From Endomychus coccineus (taxonomy: Eukaryota; Arthropoda; Insecta; Coleoptera; Endomychidae): DNA of 64,000 bases. The notes under the pieces are model-generated. The model saw only the letters and a program-made list of their open reading frames with translations, was not told the origin of the DNA and did not search any database. The translations under genes were made by a program, and so were the position numbers. The stretch is taken from contig OY294068.1 in NCBI GenBank assembly GCA_958510875.1, positions 162,228,388 to 162,292,387 of the forward strand, given 5' to 3'. This document shows positions 35,258-46,095 of the stretch, piece after piece. Every line of letters starts with the position of its first letter. Within the stretch, counting starts at the first letter, position 1.

Positions 35258-35299
35258 GTCTTCTGATGATGGTCGTGAGACCGAAACGTACGTAAAGAC
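35258..35299 (+). ncRNA. Type I hammerhead ribozyme of a PLE, intact
   Basis: Identical core and stems to the 26,359 copy: GTCTT/AAGAC stem I, CTGATGA, unpaired T, GGTC-GTGA-GACC, GAA, palindrome ACGTACGT (35,286-35,293), A as H17. Bases outside (35,300 on) already diverge from the other copy, so the motif itself is better kept than its surroundings over this short distance. Confidence 0.9.
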
Positions 35300-35352
35300 G
35301 AAAATATAAAATAAAGTGTTAATGTGACCTATTTCCCGAGAATTTTTATATA

Positions 35353-36088
35353 CCGGGTGTCCCAGTATACCTGTTCCAATGGATTATCTCAGCCATTTCG
35401 AAAGATAAAAATTTGAAAATTTCATAATCTCCAATTCGTTCAAGAAACCTCCAATTGAGAAAAACAAAAATTGAAAGTCAACCGGAAGTGACTCTGACTT
35501 TTTTATTTCAAATAGCATATTTGTATATTTTTTGCAATTTTTGATTTCTATTCAAAATTATCTTTCCAACCATGTATCACACTTTGTATTTTACATTTGA
35601 TTTGATGGACAAAACGACAATTGAAATTTCAAATTGAAAGAATTGCAGTAGGCTACGATATGTTGTGTAATCTTGATTTTGACTTCAGTAAAAATTGATA
35701 ATTCATGAACAATTTGGCATTCGAAATGATGAAGAGAACATCAAATTTCAAATTATTAGAATTGTAGTAGAACTGGAAGAATTAATAATTCTTAAATGAA
35801 AATCTTAGTGTGCCATGGAAATATTTGAATACATTTGTTTGTAACTTTGATAGTGATACATCGTTGGAAAGATAATTTTGAGTGGAAATCCAAAATTGCA
35901 AAAAATATACAGGGTGCTATTTGAAATAAAAAAGTGAGAGTCACTTCCGGTCAAACCGGAAGTGACTTTCAACTTTTGTTTTTCTCAGTCAAAGTTCCTT
36001 GAACGAATTGGAGATCTTAAGATTTCAAATTTTTAGCTTTTGAAATGACTGAGATAATCCATTGGAACATGTATACTGGGACACCCGG
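35353..36088. mobile_element. 736-bp foldback element inserted in the PLE repeat
   Basis: Begins CCGGGTGTCCCAGTATAC and ends with GTATACTGGGACACCCGG. The arms extend inward for more than 150 bp (ATGGATTATCTCAG, AACTTTTGTTTTTCTCA, AACCGGAAGTGACT, ATTTCAAATAGCA, TTTTTTGCAATTTTTGATTT). TATA flanks on both sides. Insertion splits a recognisable target sequence, so limits are exact. No coding capacity. Superfamily: TA-inserting, probably Tc1/mariner-like. Confidence 0.92.
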
Positions 36089-36120
36089 TATACATACTGG
36101 GTCAAAAATCTTTATTATAA

Positions 36121-37980
36121 AATCGGAGATAATGACTTGTGAATTTGGTATTTAATTGACGATAATAGTATAATAAAAACTAATTTTCTCCATTATAACA
36201 AAAGGGTTCTTACCGTTTCTATGAAAAATTACCACAAAGCATTTAATTCTTAGAATTCTAAAAATATGCTATAATCTGATCCTGTTCTATGTTTACACTC
36301 TTTACACTTACTTATGAAATATAATTCCAGTACATTTCTTTTTACCAGGGCCTTGCCGACTGCAACAACTTCGAGCTGCTCATAAAGACATGTTAGAACT
36401 GTTAAATATTCAACCACAAAAATAGTCTTTTAAATTTATTATAAACTATACGAGAGCGGGACCCAGAACATACACTGTTGACTTGTCAGAGTTGACAGAA
36501 AGCCGGAACCAATTTGGCGAAACCGTTTTGAAACAATTTAAAGCGTCTCCTCACCATCTAACCTCATTAGTAGAAACCAACAACGTACAGTATGAGCGGA
36601 AAGGAGGAAAGACTTCTTTCGTATAAGTCGATCAAGAGCGCGAGCGATGTCCAGTTGCCCGAGCTCGATTCTTTCCTCAACAATCGGCCAGATAGTTAGC
36701 GTACTGAATAGTGAAACAGCGAAACAAAGCGAATAGCGTCGAGTATTTCGACGGACCGCTGTCCTCAATAACTCGAAAACGGCTTAAGGTACGACATTGA
36801 ATTTTTATGCCAGTAAATGTCGAGTATCATATCTGGTTTGTATCAAAATTTCAAGTGGATAGCAGTTACTATTTGGCCGCTACACGAGAACATACTTTGA
36901 GCCATATAAACCGATTCAACAGACGACTTCGTTCGCTACGCTCACTTTGACTGCTGAAATTTACAGTACTGCACGACCCCGGATAACCAGATATAGTAAA
37001 ATAACTTTCATCTCAGTCATCAAAGGCTTGAAAATTTATGTAAATTTTACATAAATATGTTTGTAAAGTTATGATCTAACCCACTAAACTCTGGTTAGTT
37101 AGTGATACAGCTAATTCCCCCCCTTGGACATTTTCTGGATCCGCCCTCGATTCTCAGTCGTTACCACTGGTTTCAACTAAATCATTTGATTCTCGGCAAT
37201 AATTGTAGACTTTGGTTTAATTTATCGATTATCCATATGAATGAAATGACAATGGATACCGCACTAATTTGTGTCGAGTCTCAGTGGTCTCAGGTTATAA
37301 GTAAAGAAGCGATTTCCGGTTTCTACATCACCGATTACGAAACTATGGTAACTACGATCGTTCATTAAACCTAATACTCGCATTGTCATCAATTAGAAAC
37401 AATAATTATAGTTAACATGCTACATGCAATTTGCTAGAGAGAATACAGTCATATTTATGCTATATACAAATACAATCCCAACGATTAAACAACTACTTCC
37501 CTGTCCTCGATGAATATTGAATACAAAGAACATCAAATGTGCTAAGGCAGATTAGTAAAATTGAAGTGAATTGTGCCCTTCAAAAAGGTGGCATCATAAG
37601 AGAAAAACTTTTAATGATAATTTATTTTGAAATTCGACTTCAGCATTAGTTTTGCTTTGAAAAAGATGAAAAATACCCTAATCAGACGGCGTCAAGTCAC
37701 TTTCGCCAACTGTCAAAAAATTTTCGCTCAAAATAAGCTTCTTTGTTTGAATTCAAAAATTTTTATAGAGATAAGTTTTTGCTATTCCGATTACACATGT
37801 GCCCCAAATTTGAACGTTCTATTGCAACTTCTAGCTTTTGCAATTTTTTCAGTATAGAAAGCCCTGAACTTTAGAAACTTAAGTACTTTGATGATTTTGG
37901 GATCATTCTAGTACTGAAAAATGCCATTTAAATAAATTCCTCATTTTCCAAAGAACAACCTACTTTTTTCGATAATGAGT
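36121..37980. other. Unassigned stretch
   Basis: A GC-richer patch at about 36,440-36,960 includes a minus frame (36,538-36,768) rich in Arg with no known motif. Frames at 37,102-37,368 and 37,627-37,857 are also unrecognised. No paired ends found. Confidence 0.35.
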
Positions 37981-38872
37981 TATCAATCAATCAACACAGA
38001 AGCGGACAAGTCCGGAGCACTCAAACCGCTTGATTGGGTCCATTGTGCGCTCCTTGATACAAGAATCAGTTCAGCAGGCCTAAGGCAGTGCCGAAGGCTA
38101 AAATTTTGCATGGACTGATATCTCTTATGGCTTCAAGCGGCATATGTGTGCTGACGAGGTGTTGTAGTCTAAGGGAAGCAGCCAGTGCTGGACATTCAGA
38201 TAGGATGTGAGAGGCAGGTTCATCCGCCTCTCCACATCTATTACAAGCTGGGTCTTCAACAATGCCCATTGTGTCACCAGTTTTGGGCCTCTCCTGCTCA
38301 TAGAGATTGGGGTCTTAGAGGTTTTGGCGAAAACTTCTAAATGTGAAGCTTCGCTTGCCTTATGCCGAGGGCACCACGCCAAACCTGTCTATCCAGTAAC
38401 TCCTTGAGGGTGTGGAGCCCGGTGGTCGATGAAATTCCAATCGCCACTCGAGGCCCTCAAGGAACCACGTTGGCTTGTTCATCGGCCACTTCGTTTCCCT
38501 TCACATCAGAGTGGGTGGGTACTCACACTAGCTGGAGTTTGTTCCTTCTGGCTAAATCAGGCAGAGTTGCCCTGTACTCCAAGACAAGCCTAGCAATTAC
38601 TCTGTGGGCGCGAAGTGCGCCCAGGGCCGCTCTGCTGTCAGTGCAGATGTAAATCTGCCTACCTCGGTATTTTAATCTCAGTTTTTTTCAGGGCACAGGT
38701 CCGTATTGCACAGACCTCAGCCTGGAACAGGGCACAGGTCCGTATTGCACAGACCTCAGCCTGGAAAACTGTTGCGTGGGCACCTAGGAGAACTCAAATC
38801 GCCCTTCTGGGTGTACACGAGTAGAATCCGGCTCTGCTAGACTCGCCAATCTTAGACCCGTTCTGGAGGAAG
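37981..38872 (-). pseudogene. LINE RNase H and C-terminal zinc-knuckle relic
   Basis: Minus strand. RNase H starts near 38,850 (NGSKIGESSRAGFYS for the DGSKxGxGxGAG block; Asp replaced by Asn), then LGAHATVFQAEVCAIRTCAL with a 13-codon duplication, and broken QSGPG / STHPL remnants. The C-terminal frame (38,066-38,269) has MGIVEDPACNRCGEADEPAS followed by HILSECPAL, the CxxC...H...C knuckle of I/Loa/R1-type LINEs. The 3' end has (TTGAT)n at 37,981-37,996, the same tail type as the 5.3-kb copy. Relative to the next feature it points the opposite way. Confidence 0.87.
38689..38766 (-). repeat. In-frame 39-bp tandem duplication inside RNase H
   Basis: The unit CAGGGCACAGGTCCGTATTG...GCCTGGAA occurs twice without a mismatch. 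On the coding strand it repeats FQAEVCAIRTCAL, the helix carrying the catalytic Glu. Confidence 0.95.
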
Positions 38873-38879
38873 CGGCCCA

Positions 38880-39480
38880 AAGTTCTTGCTCTCCCAGTTC
38901 GTCCTCCGTGTTATGAGGATATCTGACATCAATTGCTTACTCGGTTTCAATTGGAAACGAGGATCATGTGAGGTCCATTGGGAAAACTGCTCCACAGAAC
39001 CTAGGTTTTCTATTCCATGCCGAGAGCTAATTTACACTCCAGCAGCTCCTCATGATAATACCTGTCCTGGAGTGTACTGTTCACACTTTTGGAACGCAGC
39101 TACCAAACATATGCTGAAAGATGAAGCTCTATTCTGGTCAGAAGAGAGCTATTCGTTTGGCTGGTGATGTCAAACTTACGATTTCATTAAACTCTAGATT
39201 ATCGTCGAAATGTGGGCGATCTCTCCCTTTTCTATAGATATTTCTATAGATCCATACTGGGTGCTCATCGGAAATCTCATCTGTTATTCCACAATCAGCG
39301 ATTCCAGGTAGACAGTCTAGATGTGCTCAGGCTCGTCACTCCATTGTTGAATTACTGATGTGCCGAATTTATTTCTACCAGACTTGATTTTTCTACCGAT
39401 AGGCGAAGCTGTGAAACCCTTTGCCTAGTGAGGTATTCTCCGATGTCTATAACCTCGTTAACTTTCGAGAAAAATTTCAA
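38880..39480 (+). pseudogene. Jockey/R1-type LINE RT thumb (relic)
   Basis: GSCEVHWENCSTEPRFSIPC, RELIYTPAAPHDN, CPGVYCSHFWNAATKHMLK and SLHC correspond to the same blocks as the minus relic at 9.0-9.9 kb (RFSIPCQEQLYFPAAPHN, CPGVMFYYCSHVW). Later text (SPFSIDISID) follows the usual ...LSLFYRYY position with changes. Several stops. It abuts the RNase H relic head-to-head. Confidence 0.75.
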
Positions 39481-40867
39481 TGCCTACCACCTCTCCCAAC
39501 ATCATTTTTTTCAAATGACTTCTTCTATAGTATACTCTTATGGAAATGTGAATTTTGCAAGTTAGTGTTCTTTATATGAAACCAGCTATCGAAATGAAGT
39601 TTGGCATGAAATATTTCAAAATATACCATATACAACAAGAACTCGCTAACATGCTCTATTCAGACCATTAAGATGGTGGAACCTGAAGTGACTCCACATG
39701 ATTTCTTGTCTATCTCAAACAAATCTTATTTGTCATTGAAATAAACGAGAAAGTTTCCCTATGTGAGTAATATAAACAAAAATCACAGAACAAAGATTAT
39801 TGTCGAAAGTGGAAACAAATAAAGATTTGTTGGGTGATCGTGTGATCTAGGCATGTTGTAAACTTTGTGGGTATTATATCCATACGTATAGACGAAGAAT
39901 TAGATTTTCTAAAGAGACTATTTGGGGTGGTGGATATGGGCAACGTAGTATGAGTCATTGTACTTAAATATTGATTTCTATGAGCCGCTGGCAAGAAGCG
40001 TTCCATTCAACCGAAAATGCAATATTGCACTTCAACGTTATTTCAACCAGCGTTAACTATTTTATTCTATGTTTGCTGTAGCGAGCGCTCCTAAATTAGG
40101 AAGTTAAACTGGTCATGATGAGCCCGGAAATTACTTGTCAGTCATCAGTTTTTATCCACTCAAATTAAATTTGAAAATTGTTTCTGCGTTGACGCATATT
40201 TGACGCAGATCGAACAAAACGAAATCAAACAATAGTGTGTTTTAATTTATTTCTTTAAAACAGTTGGAATAGCAAAGTTAGTTGTTAATTAAAAGCCGGC
40301 ACCACATAAATAATTCTAGAATTGTTTCCCATTCCCCGAGGTGGCTACGCAAACCAATTGTTTGGAGGTTGCTATGTTGACTACCACTACTCTTTCTTAT
40401 CTATCACTTTTGGTAACTCTCAATCCAACGTAAACGTTATTTTAGATATCTGGAAATGCATCTGTGCATTATATACGGGATCCTCACCGAAATTGCTTAT
40501 ATCCAAAGACTTTATTCAGAACTACAAACTTGGTATATTTAAGTGTTTTCCAATATGATCCCTAACCCTGAATAATTTCATCATGAAGTTCTAGTCGAGG
40601 AAATAAAGCATTCCACCTTCCAAAATGGGCGCAGCTGGATTGGTTGAGATTCAGTTTTCTGCATTCAATTTATTGCATTTCTACAGCCAAAAAATGCATT
40701 TTTCTGAGTGCACTTTTTGAGGTGAATAAAAAAACGTACTAGAATTAGTTTCTCGGAGGTTTTTGGCGTCGCTGAATACGAATATGTTATCAAAAAAATT
40801 TCCAGAGGTTCCCTTGGACCTTCCCCGGGGTATCCTTTTAACAAAAACCTCCCGGGCTAATACCGCT
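39481..40867. other. Unassigned stretch
   Basis: A plus frame at 40,322-40,558 (78 codons) lacks any motif I know. No paired ends found. Composition is uniform AT-rich. Confidence 0.35.
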
Positions 40868-41505
40868 CATAGAATGCATATAGATAGATAGATCATTTTA
40901 TTCATGTTATGTACATAATATGTTTACACTCGTCATCATAAAATATAAATAAGATCACAATATTGAATTTAAAAAATCTTCTCTGGAATAAAATATATTA
41001 TTTAAAAGAATATTTTTAACTGATTTCTTGAATTCTTTCAATGGTAATTCTCTAATGGGTTTGGGCAATTTATGAAAATATTGAAATGCTGAAAATCTCA
41101 TTTTTTTTAGAACAATTACCCCAAACTAAAATAGCGTAGCGTAACTGGCTTTCAATCAAAGAAAAATACGCAGTCTTTATAACACAAGGAGATAGCGACT
41201 GAGATAAGGTTCTCAAAATAAAAATACCTCCACTCAATTTTGTCATAAGTTTATCTGCATGAACATTCCAAGTAAGTCTATCATCTATAAGTACACCTAA
41301 AATTTTTGTATATTTATCAAAACTGTTTGTTGCCTTTAGGGAAAAGAGTATTTTTACAGTTTTGTTCTCATTCACACAAAGACCATTTCCCGAGAACTAT
41401 TCCACGACTTTATTCATGCTTATTCTACTCTGTTCCTCCACATCATCTAGATCCTTTCCAGAATTTGATGCTGTTACATCATCAGCAAATAGTGCAGTAT
41501 AGGTC
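40868..41505 (-). pseudogene. Split LINE, 3' part: RT palm end and thumb
   Basis: Minus strand: PTYTALFADDVTASNSGKDL (RT YADD box) at 41,500-41,440, QSRISMNKVVE, then the 101-codon frame 41,070-41,375 with ILGVLIDDRLTWNVHADKL, GGIFILRTLSQSLSP and ESQLRYAILVWGN. The 3' end carries (TAGA)n at 40,881-40,893. The text breaks immediately before PTYTALFADD. The missing upstream part is found at 43,022-43,990 in the same orientation, so this is one LINE split by an insertion. Confidence 0.88.
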
Positions 41506-41876
41506 GGCTAGCTCGTTAAGGGTGGCTATGTCAGGTATCTGCAAACGTTTTTGCATTTAATTGTTATTTAAATAATAATTACGATACCAACATTATAATA
41601 GAAAACAGAGAAAACTTTCAAAAATATCTTCTCATCATTATCAATATGTAATCTAAAGAATGCATACCGTTATATTTCCTTATAAATTGAACTAACAAAG
41701 TTAACACAATTTTGAAAAAGTTGAAGAAAACGCCAGCTAAAGAATATCAATGTAGAGTGAATGTTTGTTCCAAACCAAGCACATAGTCCTTTGAAAGATC
41801 CATAAAACGTAATTCTAAATATTCATGTATGATATTGTATATCGTAATTATTTAAGTGGACCACGAAGGTATTTTA

Positions 41877-42660
41877 AATCTGCCACCAGACGGGCTCGCA
41901 TGGTTCACATATGGGTCCAAGATAGGTCAGACTTCTGGGGCGGGAGTGTACCTGAAAAAGCCAAAGAGCACCATCTCAGTGACTGTAGGCGCTTACTGCA
42001 CTGTTTTTCAGACGGACGTCTAGGCAATACTGATTTGTACCATGGAAAACCTGCGAAGAAACTATGTAAATAGGCGCATATATATTTGCACAGACAGCCG
42101 GTCGGCTCTGGGAGCTCTCGAATCAGCCAGAGTCACATCAAGGCTTGTCAAAGAATGCCGGGATACACTGGCTGAACTAGCTAGGAGAAATAAAGTTCAA
42201 CTCATCTGGGTCCCTGGACACAGCGGAGTTGTAGGAAACGGAATAGCCGACTCACTGGTCAGGCGAGGGTCGTCTAACGCCCCTATCGGGCCGGAGCCAA
42301 TGGTCGTTCTATCAAACTACGTGGGGGTCTCGCCCTTCTGGGCCAACTGAATAAAGATTTGTCTACACTGTGGCGAGAATCACCACGCATGAGGCAGGTC
42401 AAACTCTTCATCAAAGAGCTGCTGCCTAGACTCTCAAGGAAACTTCTTTTTCTGAACAGAAGGGATATCAGAGAGATGACTGGAATCCTGAGCGGTCACT
42501 GTCGTCTTAACAAACATCTCCACACTATGGCCATCATAGATGACCCAGTATGTAGGAAATGCAGAGAGGCAGTATTCTGGGTTTCTGGCGGTCCACAAAC
42601 ATGCCAGAATAGAATAGGCTCTGACCACGGGACGCTCAATGGGCCCAACTAAGTGGCCTA
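41877..42660 (+). pseudogene. LINE RNase H domain and C-terminus (relic)
   Basis: Reads DGLAWFTYGSKIGQTSGAGV (for WFTDGSK...GAG; first catalytic Asp is Tyr), KSTISVTVGAYCTVFQTDV with a stop, LICTMENLRRNYVNRRIYIC, then TDSRSALGAL with the catalytic Asp, SRLVKECRDTLAELARRNKV and VPGHSGVVGNGIADSLVRRG, an almost intact second half. The C-terminal region (42,359-42,652) has WRESPRMRQVKLFI, RDIREMTGILSGHCRLNKHL and DDPVCRKCREAV, the CxxC knuckle start. Same family as the copies at 5.3 and 38.0 kb, and the best preserved. Confidence 0.9.
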
Positions 42661-42904
42661 AGTCTATTTGGGGGGTAGCTCCCTCCCCTTAAATGATGAG
42701 GTATTTTGAAAGACAATGACGCTGGACTTTTCAGTCGTAAGTATATCTTAACATTTCGCAGACAGGTTCTCATCATAAATGCCTACCTATTATAAGTGAG
42801 TAAGGGGGATTTTTCAATAACAAACATCAACGAGCTTCCACTTCATTTTCAAGGTGTGATCAACTGCTATCGCATCTTAACAGTGAATGTTATGCGTGTA
42901 TATT

Positions 42905-43021
42905 AGTGTTGCCCAAATGCAAGAGCAAGACGAGACTAAGCCAGTCTTGGTCTTGGTCTTGCGCCAATACACCTGGTCGTGGTCTTGGTATTGCGCTCCC
43001 AGTCTTGGTCTTGGTCTTGCA
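42905..43021. repeat. CTTGGT-rich minisatellite
   Basis: Degenerate tandem hexamers (CAGTCTTGGTCTTGGTCTTG recurring three times with variant spacers). On the minus strand it reads as a Gln-Asp/Lys-Thr low-complexity frame that should not be taken for a protein. It sits at the insertion junction. Confidence 0.85.
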
Positions 43022-43990
43022 GTTACAAGTATTCTGGCAAGTCATTAACAAAAATTGAAAATAATGAAGGTCCCAATATGGATCCTTGGGGTACATCAAT
43101 TGTGAGTAATTTCTTCTCAGACCATCTGCCATCCATACACACTGCTTTATGACGATCTGTTAAAAACGACTTGATGATATTGACGCTAACAATATCAAAT
43201 TTATGTTTCTCAAGTTTTTTGAAGAGTATAGCATGGACAGCACAGTCAAATGCCTTTGTTAGATCTAGAAATAGTGATAGCGAATGTAGACCTTGTTCAA
43301 AGCTATCAATAGTTTTATTAATGAATTCAATAATTGCTTATGTTGTATTACGTTCCTTTCTGTAACCAAATTGTTGTATCGCGAATAAATTGTTACATTC
43401 GAAGTGATCAACAATTTGTACGCTTTATGCCTTTTCCAAAATCGGCCTGTAGTTTGTAATTTCATTTATGTCACCAGATTTATGTAGAGGTATTACCTTT
43501 GATATTTTCAAACAGTTTGGGAAAATACCATCCTTAATACATTTATTGACCAACTTTGTGATCGGTGATACAATGTGGTCAATATTTCATTTTAATAGTA
43601 TGATTGAAAGGCCAAAGAAATCTTTGGAGCTATTATTTTTGAATCTCATTATTATTTCTCTGATCTGAATAAATGAAACTGTGGAAAATAAAAAAGAATC
43701 ATATGTCAGTAAATTATCTTGTAAGAGACTTATCGGGTCTAAATGATTTCTTGGGATGGATTTTGTGCAATTGATAAAAAATAATCATTGAAACTTTCTG
43801 CTGTTAAGTGTGTGATATTTTCAGTGAGAATCCTTTTTTTATTAATTAGACTCCACATAGTTCTGTTTGGATTGTTTGATTTTTTATTATTTGATCAGTT
43901 ACCTTTATTTCAGCTTCTTTTAGTTTTAATTTGTAATTAGTTTTGAGTTTATTACGTAGAATTCTCAAAGATGGGGTATTTTTTATATAC
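43022..43990 (-). pseudogene. Split LINE, 5' part: linker and RT fingers/palm
   Basis: Minus strand, upstream to downstream: NKLKTNYKLKLKEAEIKVTD, LINKKRILTENITHLTAESF, ISPITKLVNKCIKDGIFPNC, KVIPLHKSGD with NYRPI, then (frame change) QFGYRKERNTTxAIIEFI, SLFLDLTKAFDCAVHAILF with the first catalytic Asp, KSFLTDRHKAVCMDG and VPQGSILGPSLFSIFVNDLP plus EYL. The next expected residues (YTALFADD) lie at 41,500. Same orientation and family as 40,868-41,505. Several frameshifts and stops. CR1/jockey-like. Confidence 0.9.
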
Positions 43991-44420
43991 GATGCGGATA
44001 AACTATAAAAGAGTCCACACTGTGGATACACTAATACTATAAATGAGGAATAATTACCCTTATCCACTACAAATACTGTAAAAGCACTGAGAACCTTTCG
44101 GCTACCAAGTAAACATCATCAGAGTAAACTCAAAATATGCCTTGTTTAAATACTATTTGGGGACAATAATGTAAATAAGGGGATACCCTCAGCGGGAGAT
44201 AAATCGGTATATAATAAATTGCTTTTTCGTTTATACATTGCCATCCCTTCTAAATTACCTAGATATTTGTACTGTGTTTTAAAAGTGATATACTTTCTTG
44301 AGAAATGGTGTGACCTGTATTTAAAATATGTTCAGCAGACGCTGATTTTTCACCATTATTTTTCTTTGTATGTGCAAATGTCTTTTATACCGAGTTAAAA
44401 TGTTCCTTCTGGTTTGATCC
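43991..44420 (-). mobile_element. PLE 3' end: GIY-YIG C-terminus and pLTR
   Basis: Minus strand: after KNNGEKSASAEHILNTGHTI (the usual ..FAxHLLxTGH block after the GIY-YIG core), ISLLKHSTN and NLEGMAMYKRKSNLLYTDLS. Then a short stop-ended tail with LFTLLSPNSI, and the non-coding end with a decayed hammerhead. Upstream RT and GIY core are missing, cut at about 44,420. A third PLE family by sequence. Confidence 0.7.
44085..44126 (-). ncRNA. Hammerhead-like motif of a PLE (partly decayed)
   Basis: On the minus strand: stem I TACT pairs with AGTG (4 bp, one G-U), core CTGATGA (44,122 down to 44,116), an unpaired T, stem II GTTTAC/GTAGCC (one mismatch, one G-U), GAA, short stem III AG/CT with loop GTT, and C (44,089) as H17. 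Position at the 3' end of a PLE supports it. Stem II is weaker than in the other copies, so activity is doubtful. Confidence 0.6.
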
Positions 44421-44429
44421 ACATATCAT

Positions 44430-44900
44430 TTTTAACACGACTCTCAATCGATTTTGTAAATCCCGGATTGGTGGTGAAAGATTGGTTAGACCATAATCAA
44501 CTAACTCTTAATATCACTAAAACTGTATGCCTTAACTATAATGATACACAATCACAATGTTTCGATCAGCAATTATATGGAGAAGTAGGTAATTAAAAGA
44601 GTTACAATTGATAAAAATCTATTATGGAGAAAAGTGTGGTTAAATCTGGTGTAATTGCATGGGGAACAGCTAATATGAGAGAAGAAATAAATACATAACA
44701 TTCATGGAAGAATTATTAAAATACTTGAAGGTGTAGATAATAATATGGATATACCACTTATAATGTATCAAAAACAAGGATTCCTTCTTTAATCTTGCAA
44801 TGCAAAGCTTTGAAGTAAGTTCTGATGGGTTCTTGCTGTTCAGAGGGAAGACTGACTTTGGCTCCCTCCAAAACATTCCTTTTTCTCTACACACTCTTCT
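44430..44900 (+). pseudogene. LINE RT thumb (weak relic)
   Basis: NPGLVVKDWLDHNQLTLNIT followed by KTVCLNYND resembles the NxxLxxIxxWLxxNxLxLNxxKT segment after the YADD box of jockey-like RTs. Further along, RVTIDKNLLWRKVW-like and GVIAWGTANMREEIN pieces fit the KYLGITID..L.W and YG...WG blocks. Many stops. Assignment tentative. Confidence 0.5.
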
Positions 44901-45131
44901 TGCTTCATGTCATCGATTTCTGTTTTAGATTTAGTTGCCGAAAAATATCAGACAAATTCAACAAACATGTAATTTACCTCGATTTATTTCAAGCAGTATA
45001 AAATGAAATCCAAGAAGCATTTTTATTTAAAGATCCAATAGTTTAAAGTAATGGTCTTATTTAAACATTCAGTATATGTCCATGCATTGAGAGTTTGAAT
45101 ACAAAATTAAATATGTGCAGGTGTCATAATA

Positions 45132-46095
45132 CCAGGATATCAAAAATTATCTTGGTCAAGGGTGGTTGTGGAATCTAAAACGTGTGTCTTTACTTTACGT
45201 TTGAAATAATTATGTCATAATTAATTTGAAGTTTTAAAAGTGCGAAATTTCGCAATTTTATACGAATATTGTAACACTCAGAAGTCTTTAACGCTTTGGA
45301 CTCCGGGATTTTCACGTGGCCTAACGGAATTAGAAGGTTCGAATTATCTAAAAACATAATTGCATGAACGCCAGACGTCCTATGTAATTAGCTACGAACG
45401 AAATCATTTTGACATATGCCTCGAGGAGCTCGCTGCGCGTAAGTTAGAGTTTATACATTTTACCTCGGTCTTGTTAATTTGGGGCCGTTTCGTGCCCTGT
45501 GCGGGCGGCGCCAGTTGTAATAAAGTGTTTTCGGCTATTGGCTTTTACCCGCTTCGTGTATATTTTAGTCACGAGAAAATTCCCTATGGTACGTCGCACG
45601 TCAGACGAGCGTAGCTGAGATCTGAGAATAGCTCAAACTGTTTTAATTAAATTTTCCTATTTAATGGACATTTATCGAAAAAAGAAGGGCCTTCGGGCAC
45701 GGTCCGATACTAAATCTAACTACATGGAGTGAAAACGGCATGCGATAAGTCGTCGTAAAGCCGTATTAGGTACAACCAGTTTGCACTTTTCTAACTCGCG
45801 TGCTACGGGCTTCTCACGTGAACGTCATTCGATTTACGGAAAATTAACTATTTCAAAACAGTTTTTGACCCGGATTGTGGCTATCACGACCTCTGAAAAG
45901 GTTCAAAGTTCACATAATTATTTCATAATTTGTAGTTCATTATTACTGTTTTACAACTGAAATAAATAGGTTTGAAAGTTGTAGGTTATTGATGATGTCA
46001 GTGTGACAGTGACATAATTATTTCAAACGTAAAGTAAAGACACACGTTTTAGATTCCACAATCACCCTTGACCAAGATAATTTTTGATATCCCGG
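45132..46095. mobile_element. Non-autonomous TIR element, copy 2
   Basis: Same ends as the 29,518 copy (CCAGGATATCAAAAATTATC at left; CCGGGATATCAAAAATTATC on the opposite strand at right), TA flanks, and the interior in the opposite orientation. The left TIR here has the GAATCTAAAACGTG segment missing from copy 1. It has an extra segment of about 65 bp (about 45,680-45,745, beginning AAGAAGGGCCTTCGGGCACG) that copy 1 lacks. 964 bp. No transposase. Confidence 0.9.

Larger units (their letters stand above)
35150..36120 (+). mobile_element. Solo PLE terminal repeat, split by a foldback insertion
   Basis: From GTTCGTTTC(G)ACGACGT to ...CCCGAGAATTTTTATATA (35,350) and then, after the 736-bp insertion, CATACTGGGTCAAAAATC (36,092-36,110), this follows the 26,255-26,475 pLTR closely. 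No coding region is attached, so it is a solo terminal repeat carrying an intact hammerhead. Confidence 0.88.
41506..43021 (+). mobile_element. Insertion splitting a LINE (contains an RNase H LINE relic)
   Basis: A 1.5-kb stretch between the two halves of a minus-strand LINE. It contains an unassigned AT-rich part (41,506-41,860), a plus-strand RNase H relic (41,877-42,660), a spacer, and a CTTGGT-rich minisatellite next to the right junction. Target duplications were not found. Confidence 0.7.

Noticed and set aside
42890..43132. Protein-coding frame rich in QDQD
   Set aside because: It is a translation of the CTTGGT minisatellite.
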